64,000 nucleotides of DNA from Meishania litoralis (lineage in GTDB: Bacteria; Bacteroidota; Bacteroidia; Flavobacteriales; Flavobacteriaceae). This document shows, in pieces, positions 58,227 through 64,000 of the stretch (positions are counted from its first letter, which is position 1; each line of letters starts with the position of its first letter). The notes below the pieces were generated by a model, which saw only the letters and a program-made list of their open reading frames with translations, was not told the origin of the DNA and made no database searches. The stretch spans positions 62,001 through 126,000 of the forward strand of contig NZ_JBHFPV010000001.1 in assembly GCF_042611095.1 (NCBI RefSeq), written 5' to 3'. A program made the translations under genes and the position numbers.

Positions 58227-59465
58227 ATGACTAAAAAAGACTTTTGGCTACCCCTCTATGTTATCCTTTTTTTAGGCTATGGTGGTCTGAACGCTCAGAA
58301 CCTTGTCAAATCGAACTCACGGCAAACAAGTGTATCTACCACAAGATTGGACAAGTACGAGGCCTTTTTGAAAAAGGAAATTGCTGATGGAAAGATCCCC
58401 GGTGCCGTTTCCTATATCATGAAAGACGGACAAATGGTACATCAAGCTGCCTATGGTTATTCGAACCTAGAGGATAAGGCGGCGATGCAGGAAAATCAAA
58501 TCCTTCATATCATGTCGATGACAAAGCCTATCGTGAGCGTTGCTTTCATGATGCTTTATGAGGAAGGACACTTTTTTCTTTCAGACCCCGTTTCGAAATA
58601 CTTGCCACAGTTTAAGGATCTAAAAGTCGCCAAAGATGTAAATGCAGGCCTTGAAGGAGAAACCGTACCGGCCAATAAAGAAATAACGATTCACCATGTT
58701 TTGACGCACACCGCAGGATTTTCGCATGGACTAGGAGGTACCGCCCTTGACAATGCCTTTGCGCAAGAATTGTATTTCAAGCCCCAAAAAGACATTGAGA
58801 GCAGGGTCAATACTATGGTGGCACTTCCTTTGGTCAGTCATCCAGGCGAGCAATGGTATTATAGCGCTTCACCCGATGTACTTGCATTGCTCATTGAGCA
58901 CTTTTCAGGAATGAACGTTGCCGATTTTCTGCAACAACGCATTTTCGACCCTTTGGAAATGAAGGACACTGGCTACAACGTCGCCAAGGACAATCAAAGA
59001 AGATGGGGGCCGGTCCACAACTATAACAAAGAAGGTAAAATGGTCAGGTCGAAAGAACAACTGCCGATAGAGGGCAACACTGTTTTCGGCGGTACCCATG
59101 GTCTTTTTTCAACAGCTCCCGATTATATGAACTTTTGCCAAATGTTGCTAAATAAAGGAAAGTGGAACGGTAAGCAGTTATTGAGCCCGAAGACAATCGA
59201 AATTATGACGATGAATCAAATCGGTAATCTATCGCAAGGGCCGGGACAAGGTTTCGGACTTGGTTTTGGCGTGACTACAGATGTGGCGGCGAGCAAGAGT
59301 TTAGGGTCTGTGGGGAAATTCTATTGGAACGGGGCATACTCGACCTACTTTTTCATCGACCCTACAGAAAACCTTATAGCCATTCTTATGACCCAAGTTC
59401 AACCTTATAGCGGATATTACGGGTCGGTATTTCAACAACTTGTCTACCAATCGCTCGTGGACTAA
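58227..59465 (+). CDS. Serine hydrolase of the class C beta-lactamase/esterase family
   Basis: A 412-residue protein from ATG 58227, which opens into a signal peptide (DFWLPLYVILFLGYGGLNAQ); longer in-frame starts would bury it. The active-site motif SMTKP (Ser97-x-x-Lys100) and the YYSASPD motif (Tyr-x-Ser) are present. The third motif is HGLFSTAPD-like, with the H-x-G form of esterases rather than KTG of lactamases. This points to a secreted esterase, D-aminopeptidase or transacylase rather than a resistance enzyme. It is a single gene followed by the aquaporin gene 50 bp later. Confidence 0.9.
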   Translation: MTKKDFWLPLYVILFLGYGGLNAQNLVKSNSRQTSVSTTRLDKYEAFLKKEIADGKIPGAVSYIMKDGQMVHQAAYGYSNLEDKAAMQENQILHIMSMTKPIVSVAFMMLYEEGHFFLSDPVSKYLPQFKDLKVAKDVNAGLEGETVPANKEITIHHVLTHTAGFSHGLGGTALDNAFAQELYFKPQKDIESRVNTMVALPLVSHPGEQWYYSASPDVLALLIEHFSGMNVADFLQQRIFDPLEMKDTGYNVAKDNQRRWGPVHNYNKEGKMVRSKEQLPIEGNTVFGGTHGLFSTAPDYMNFCQMLLNKGKWNGKQLLSPKTIEIMTMNQIGNLSQGPGQGFGLGFGVTTDVAASKSLGSVGKFYWNGAYSTYFFIDPTENLIAILMTQVQPYSGYYGSVFQQLVYQSLVD

Positions 59466-59515
59466 ACTATTGACAATTTTTCCTATATTCAGACCCAACT
59501 ATTCAACGATATTTT

Positions 59516-60241
59516 ATGAATGCTTATCTTTTTGAGTTTATCGGAACGGCCATGCTCATTCTACTTGGCAACGGCGTTGTAGCTAATGTATTACTTAAGG
59601 AAACGAAAGGATCCGATGATGGTTGGGTAGGTATTACCCTGGCGTGGGGCATTGCCGTTTTTACAGGTGTTTTTATCGCCGCTGATGTAAGTGGCGCACA
59701 TTTGAATCCGGCCGTAACTTTGGGACTTGCGGCTGCGGGCAAGTTTTCATATAATTTGGTAGCCGGATACATGCTTGCGCAAATATTGGGAGCCATGGCC
59801 GGAACGACCCTGGTATGGCTGGCCTATAAAAAACAATACGATGCGACAACCGATAAGGCCGCGTTGCTCGCCACTTTTGCCACAGGTCCGGCAATACGTA
59901 GCCCATTTTGGAATTTTATTACCGAGATGATCGGAACTTTTGCCTTGGTCTTCGGTGTTATGTACATCGCGGGCGGAACCCTTGGCGACCAACCTGTTAA
60001 ACTAGGCTCCCTAGATGCGTTGCCCGTTGCACTTTTGGTAATCGGTATCGGTCTAAGTCTCGGCGGACCCACGGGATATGCCATCAATCCGGCACGTGAT
60101 CTGGGGCCACGCATAATGCACGCACTGTTGCCCCTAAAGGGAAAGGGCGGTAGTGATTGGGGCTATGCACTCATACCTATTCTTGGCCCGTTTGTTGGAG
60201 GACTTTTGGCCGCTTTCGCATTTCTTGCCATCGGGTATTGA
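59516..60241 (+). CDS. glpF: Aquaglyceroporin (MIP family)
   Basis: A 241-residue channel with six membrane helices and two half-helices. Both NPA boxes are intact: GAHLNPAVTLGLA after helix 2 and GYAINPARDLGPR after helix 5. The Asp after the second NPAR (NPARDLGPR) is the hallmark of glycerol facilitators rather than water-only aquaporins. It lets glycerol and small polyols cross the inner membrane. No glycerol kinase is adjacent. The SGNH hydrolase gene begins 135 bp downstream. Confidence 0.93.
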   Translation: MNAYLFEFIGTAMLILLGNGVVANVLLKETKGSDDGWVGITLAWGIAVFTGVFIAADVSGAHLNPAVTLGLAAAGKFSYNLVAGYMLAQILGAMAGTTLVWLAYKKQYDATTDKAALLATFATGPAIRSPFWNFITEMIGTFALVFGVMYIAGGTLGDQPVKLGSLDALPVALLVIGIGLSLGGPTGYAINPARDLGPRIMHALLPLKGKGGSDWGYALIPILGPFVGGLLAAFAFLAIGY

Positions 60242-60376
60242 ACCTAATTTTTTTTAGTTTTTAAGTTGATCACCGGTATTTAATGTTCACCCATATGGTC
60301 ATCGCCCACCTACGTCGAATTTAATTTGAACCATTGTTCGATTAAAGTTAAATTCACGGTTTCAAATTCGCAAAGA

Positions 60377-61021
60377 ATGAAATTTGTTTGCTTTTTGTTT
60401 TTAATGATAGGGTTTCTGGCCCTATCGCAAAGCCCTGAACGCTTCGATAACGAAGTCGAAGCCATTCAAAAAAAATATGATTCATTATGGGATGCCTCAA
60501 ATGAGACCATTGTTTTTACAGGAAGCTCAAGTATTCGCATCTGGAAAAATCTAGAACAGCACTTTCCAGGGCGTCAAATCGTAAATTCAGGCTTTGGAGG
60601 TTCTCAAGCATCCGATCTACTTGCCCATCTCGACAAACTTGTGCTGCGATTTAATCCCGAAAAAGTATTTATTTATGAGGGAGACAATGACATTTCGGCC
60701 AAAAAGAGACCCGGTCAAATTATCAAGACGACGAATACTATCATTAATCGTATTAAAGAACAAAACAAGAACGTTAAAATCGTTCTGATAACCGCCAAGC
60801 CGAGTATCTCTCGTTGGGGCCTAAGACGTAAATACAGGCGTCTCAATCGAAAGTTCAAAAAGCTCTCGAAAAAAGACCCTAATATCGACTATGCCGATGT
60901 ATGGAAGCCTATGTTAAATGGAAGAAAGGTGAAACAAGATATTTTCATTGAAGACGGGCTGCACATGAACGATAAAGGCTATAAGCTCTGGTACGATGTA
61001 ATCAAAAACCATATGGACTGA
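60377..61021 (+). CDS. Secreted SGNH/GDSL hydrolase
   Basis: A 214-residue protein from ATG 60377, which starts a signal peptide (FVCFLFLMIGFLALSQ). The SGNH blocks are TIVFTGSSSIRIW (nucleophile in GSSS), NSGFGGSQASDLL (Gly), YEGDNDISAKK (Asn) and EDGLHMNDKGYKLW (Asp and His). A basic patch (RRKYRRLNRKFKKLSKKD) separates the last two. It differs from the TesA-like lipoprotein at 30.6 kb and resembles the carbohydrate-esterase-like SGNH group. Likely activity is deacetylation of sugars or lipids; the hexosaminidase gene follows 48 bp downstream, which favours a sugar substrate (inference). Confidence 0.88.
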   Translation: MKFVCFLFLMIGFLALSQSPERFDNEVEAIQKKYDSLWDASNETIVFTGSSSIRIWKNLEQHFPGRQIVNSGFGGSQASDLLAHLDKLVLRFNPEKVFIYEGDNDISAKKRPGQIIKTTNTIINRIKEQNKNVKIVLITAKPSISRWGLRRKYRRLNRKFKKLSKKDPNIDYADVWKPMLNGRKVKQDIFIEDGLHMNDKGYKLWYDVIKNHMD

Positions 61022-61069
61022 TATCTTCAGGTATATGCCAATCAAATAATTCAACAATTGTATAATAAA

Positions 61070-62686
61070 ATGAAATCACTGCTCTACAAAACACTCCTGA
61101 CCCTTGTACTATTGACAACTATTGTTGCCTGTACCGCCGAAAAGAAAAAAAGGGCGTTGAACCTTCCAACAACAGATTTGGCCAAGGAGAACTTGGTACC
61201 CATGCCCATGAAGATAATCGCGACCGGCAATGGATTCGCCCTAGATCAGTTTACGGCCATCTATACTTCGCCAAACAACGGAGAATATGAGGAAGTCGGT
61301 AAATTTTTGGCCGAGAAGATCAAGACGAAAACCGATCTTGACGTACAGGTCAACGTTGAAGAAATTCCAAACAGGGAAGGCGTGATCTATATCAATCAAT
61401 CAAACAGCTTGGAACTCGGTGCACAGGAGGCCTATCAACTTTATATCACGCCCGATTCGGTCATCTTGAACTCGAATAGCGCTTCAGGTGCCTTTCGCGG
61501 CGTACAAACCTTGAGACAACTGATCCCTGAAATGAGCAACGACACTTTGGCCGACTATCCGATATGGACGATTCCCACGGGCAAAATAACGGACAATCCG
61601 GTTTTTGAATATCGTGGTAGCATGCTCGATGTCGCCCGACATTTCTTCAGCGTCGCCGACGTCAAAAAATACATCGACATACTCGCCTACTATAAATACA
61701 ATGGGTTGCATTTACATTTGTCCGATGATCAAGGTTGGCGCATCGAAATCAAGTCCTGGCCCAAATTGACCGAAATTGGCGGTAGCACAGAAGTAGGCGG
61801 TGAATCGGGTGGATATTTCACCCAAGAAGATTACAAGGAAATTGTGGGCTATGCAGCCCAACATTACATCACCATCATACCCGAAATAGATATGCCCGGC
61901 CATACAAATGCCGCCTCGGTTTCTTATCCTTTTCTAAATGGCAATGGCAAAAAAGTCGAACTGTACGAAGGCACCAACGTGGGCTTCAGTACTTTCGATA
62001 CCCGCAAAGACACGGTTTACGCCTTTATCGATGATGTAATACGCGAAATCTCGGCCATTACGCCCGGTCCATATTTTCACATCGGTGGCGACGAAAGCCA
62101 TGTCACCGAAAAGAAAGATTATATCTATTTCATGGATAAAGTGGTGGAAATTGTCAAAAAATATAATAAGACTCCTATCGGATGGGACGAATTGGCCACC
62201 GCAAATGTCGATTCGACTGCCATTGCGCAATTCTGGGGCAGTAAGGAAAATGCCGATATGGCCGTTGAAAAAGGCATGAAGGTAATTATGTCGCCTGCCA
62301 AAAAAGCCTATCTCGACATGCAGTACGATACCCTCTCAAAGCATGGATTGCATTGGGCAGCCTATATACCCGTTGACACGGCCTATATCTGGAATCCTGA
62401 AAAATATGAGGGCATACCGCTTAAAAATATCTTGGGGATAGAAGCCCCGTTATGGTCAGAGACCATCAGCAATATCGATGAATTAGAGTATTTGGCCTTC
62501 CCACGTGCCATCGGCTTCTCTGAATTGGGTTGGTCGACCGAAGAAAACCGTGACTGGGAAAACTTTAAGGTACGGCTTGCCAACCAGGCCCCGTATCTAG
62601 ACCGTATGAATGTCAAATACTATCCTTCACCGAGAATCGATTGGAAAAAAAGCAAGTATACCTATGAGAAAATCGAGAAGGATTAA
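61070..62686 (+). CDS. Beta-N-acetylhexosaminidase, GH20, lipoprotein
   Basis: A 538-residue enzyme from ATG 61070, with a lipobox (TTIVACTAEK). An N-terminal GH20b-like domain (residues about 45-170) leads to the catalytic TIM barrel starting YRGSMLDVARHFF. The catalytic pair Asp-Glu is in HIGGDESH at about residues 340-341, and the aromatic pocket residues in IAQFWGSKE and IEAPLWSETI are present. It removes terminal GlcNAc/GalNAc from chitin oligomers, glycans or peptidoglycan fragments. The lipid anchor places it on the cell surface or in the periplasm. A deacetylase remnant follows. Confidence 0.94.
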   Translation: MKSLLYKTLLTLVLLTTIVACTAEKKKRALNLPTTDLAKENLVPMPMKIIATGNGFALDQFTAIYTSPNNGEYEEVGKFLAEKIKTKTDLDVQVNVEEIPNREGVIYINQSNSLELGAQEAYQLYITPDSVILNSNSASGAFRGVQTLRQLIPEMSNDTLADYPIWTIPTGKITDNPVFEYRGSMLDVARHFFSVADVKKYIDILAYYKYNGLHLHLSDDQGWRIEIKSWPKLTEIGGSTEVGGESGGYFTQEDYKEIVGYAAQHYITIIPEIDMPGHTNAASVSYPFLNGNGKKVELYEGTNVGFSTFDTRKDTVYAFIDDVIREISAITPGPYFHIGGDESHVTEKKDYIYFMDKVVEIVKKYNKTPIGWDELATANVDSTAIAQFWGSKENADMAVEKGMKVIMSPAKKAYLDMQYDTLSKHGLHWAAYIPVDTAYIWNPEKYEGIPLKNILGIEAPLWSETISNIDELEYLAFPRAIGFSELGWSTEENRDWENFKVRLANQAPYLDRMNVKYYPSPRIDWKKSKYTYEKIEKD

Positions 62687-62749
62687 AGGTATAACGACTC
62701 AGAACCGTAACAAGTGTTCACCTAATATCAAAACATTCAATGGTGTTGG

Positions 62750-63040
62750 ATGAAAAAAAATCAACTTGTCATACTCTGTCTGATGATAGTCTTGCAAGGT
62801 TGCAAAAACGAAACTCCGGATCGACGGCAAAAAAATGATGACGCCGAAACGATTGTCAGACCAAAAGTCAGTTTCACCTTTGATGACGGTATAACATCCG
62901 ATTTGGCCAGTTTTAAATTTGAGGAATGGAACGACATGATTTTATCGGCCCTCATTGGAGCAATTCAAAAGAGAAGTTGCCGAGTTTATATTAGATACGT
63001 CGAAATAGCAATGTTCGGCAGGGTTTTATCGGATTGCTGA
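62750..63040 (+). pseudogene. 5' remnant of a polysaccharide deacetylase lipoprotein gene
   Basis: The first 65 codons look like a normal start: a lipoprotein signal (IVLQGCKNE) and the NodB/polysaccharide-deacetylase beginning VSFTFDDGITSDLASF, where the metal-binding Asp-Asp is. After KFEEWNDMIL the frame loses all similarity and stops at 63040, whereas intact members run on for about 200 residues. Shifting one base near 62953 restores only about 18 plausible residues (LEQFKREV...) before another stop. The rest of the gene is absent, because the DUF5606 gene ends 100 bp later. This is a frameshifted and truncated gene at the edge of the accessory segment. Confidence 0.7.
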
Positions 63041-63140
63041 CATTTTCCTGTGGTGAAAAATAACCTGCTAGCTTATCGCTTTATCGATATAGAGATTCTT
63101 GTAATAAAGTCATTTATCCTACCAATGGCAAGTAGGTATT

Positions 63141-63554
63141 CTATTCTTCGGAAGAATCCTCGGGATCGGAAAAATCGGTTATGCCTTTTTCATGAAGAAT
63201 ATTGTACCATTGGATTACCTTCTTTATATCGCTGGCATAAACACGGTCTTCATCATAATCGGGAAGCACATCGAAAAAATATTCCTCCAATTTCAGTTTG
63301 TCCTCTTTATGGCCAACTGAAGTCTTTTTGCCTTTTTCTTTGGTCTGGATCCTTAAAAACACCTCTCGAAGTGGCACTTCCTTGTCCAGGGTATATATCG
63401 CAATCTCGGAAAGAACGCTTACGTTGCTTTGAACACCAGCGGTAATTCTTTTGCCGTCCTGCAACGATTCGGCCACGAAACCCGTTCTCGTTTGCGTTAC
63501 CAATTGATAAAGGCCTGGTTTTCCGGCAATTGATAGTATTTTTTCCAAACTCAT
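63141..63554 (-). CDS. DUF5606 protein
   Basis: A 137-residue protein of the DUF5606 family, found in Flavobacteriia and relatives. The N-terminus SLEKILSIAGKPGLYQLVTQ and the block LSEIAIYTLDKEVPLREVF are the family markers; the C-terminus is acidic (FSDPEDSSEE). The predicted fold is small and beta-rich, and the function is unknown. It is downstream of peptide deformylase on the same strand (59 bp), the arrangement I remember from related genomes. There mazG usually comes next, while here a broken deacetylase gene lies at its 3' side. Confidence 0.85.
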   Translation of the reverse strand: MSLEKILSIAGKPGLYQLVTQTRTGFVAESLQDGKRITAGVQSNVSVLSEIAIYTLDKEVPLREVFLRIQTKEKGKKTSVGHKEDKLKLEEYFFDVLPDYDEDRVYASDIKKVIQWYNILHEKGITDFSDPEDSSEE

Positions 63555-63613
63555 TGGTTCTTTTTATTTTTCGAATTGGCAAATATTCAACTTTTGCTTT
63601 GATTAGCGTTTAT

Positions 63614-64000
63614 TTAACGTACTTTTTTTGCTGCGGGAAATCGCATCCGGTAATCAACCTTTATCTTTCCCTTCGAAATATTGTTCAATCTTCCCTTTAA
63701 TAATCTTTTCTTAAGCGAAGATAGTTTGTCGGTAAATAAAATACCTTCGATATGATCGTATTCGTGTTGGATCACGCGTGCCAAAAGTCCATCATAGGTC
63801 TCGGTATGGGGCTTGAAATCCTTGTCGAGATACGAAATGGTAATCGTATCTAACCTGTTGACATCCTCGCGCACATCGGGTATGCTCAGGCACCCTTCGT
63901 TAAACACCCAATCTTTGCCAGTCTCTTCGACAATTTTGGCGTTAATGAAAGTTTTTTTAAAGCTTCCCAAGACCTCTTGTTCTTTCGGGGATAAATCTTC
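63614..64000 (-). CDS. def: Peptide deformylase, C-terminal part (5' end outside window)
   Basis: The reading frame is open to the right edge, so the N-terminus including motif I (GxGLAAxQ) lies outside. Visible are motif II EGCLSIP, whose Cys is a metal ligand, and motif III QHEYDHIEG, the HEXXH with the catalytic Glu. Residues before motif II (LSPKEQEVLGSFKKTFINAK) match the family. The enzyme removes the formyl group from new proteins in the cytosol. The C-terminal basic tail (RMRFPAAKKVR) is short. It is followed on the same strand by DUF5606. Confidence 0.93.
   Translation of the reverse strand, partial: EDLSPKEQEVLGSFKKTFINAKIVEETGKDWVFNEGCLSIPDVREDVNRLDTITISYLDKDFKPHTETYDGLLARVIQHEYDHIEGILFTDKLSSLKKRLLKGRLNNISKGKIKVDYRMRFPAAKKVR

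Noticed and set aside
58227..59465. Beta-lactamase resistance gene
   Set aside because: It has the SxxK and YxS motifs but an H-x-G third motif and lacks KTG, which fits the secreted esterase/peptidase branch rather than a lactamase.
1..64000. tRNA, rRNA, tmRNA, RNase P or SRP RNA genes
   Set aside because: I looked for the typical T-loop and acceptor patterns in the intergenic spaces and found none that fold; most gaps are short and AT-rich.

Overview
The window is 64 kb of chromosome from a member of the Bacteroidota, almost certainly family Flavobacteriaceae and probably a marine genus of the Maribacter/Zobellia/Muricauda type (the genus is inference). Supporting signs are the -7 promoter element TAnnTTTG in front of many genes, few Shine-Dalgarno sequences, a 1120-residue SecA with a neighbouring DUF2795 gene, TonB-plug and CarboxypepD_reg-like surface proteins, DUF5606, DUF5916, DUF4105 and DUF2911 proteins, and many short lipoprotein or signal-peptide starts. 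I found no tRNA, rRNA, CRISPR array, transposase or phage gene.

Layout. 0-2.5 kb: end of an AraC-type regulator, an M23 peptidase lipoprotein and a CarboxypepD_reg-like protein. 2.6-13 kb: housekeeping genes (recQ; kdsD-tatC-lptB for Kdo synthesis, Tat export and LPS export; phosphatidylserine synthase; a DUF4105 membrane protein overlapping a Uup-like ABC-F gene; a shortened methyltransferase-like gene; a cobalamin adenosyltransferase). 13-17 kb: DUF2795 and secA, with a leader region that may be regulatory. 17-24 kb: a Tat-exported Gfo/Idh/MocA oxidoreductase, an orphan histidine kinase, an M14 carboxypeptidase-like protein and an amidohydrolase. 24-32 kb: four paralogous genes for very small secreted basic proteins, two of them in a 369-bp duplication, interleaved with DUF1569, VOC and small membrane proteins and with a ybbP-ybbA/tesA cluster. 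32-38 kb: MsrA, an MG2/TonB-plug surface protein and two more Tat-signal oxidoreductases. 38-41 kb: an ECF sigma factor, anti-sigma factor and DUF4097-like operon. 41-47 kb: aldose epimerase, DUF2911, MeaB, then a polyprenyl-sugar group (GT2, flippase-like protein, GT39, PAP2). 47-50 kb: a small acidic protein, MATE and MazG. 50-63 kb: accessory catabolic and secreted enzymes. 63-64 kb: DUF5606 and peptide deformylase.

How the parts fit. TatC (6.1 kb) would export at least four enzymes encoded in the window that carry twin-arginine signals. KdsD, LptB, the GT2/flippase/GT39/PAP2 genes and the ECF-sigma operon all concern building or monitoring the cell envelope. The adenosyltransferase (12.5 kb) and MeaB (42.3 kb) both serve adenosylcobalamin-dependent methylmalonyl-CoA mutase, which lies outside the window. 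From memory, mazG, DUF5606 and def are usually close neighbours in related genomes; here 13 kb of secreted hydrolases and sugar or amino-acid catabolic genes separates them and ends in a broken deacetylase gene, so 50.2-63.1 kb looks like an insertion.

The best candidates for something undescribed are the small secreted protein family at 24.4-31.6 kb with its structured, invariant leaders, and the leader region of secA.
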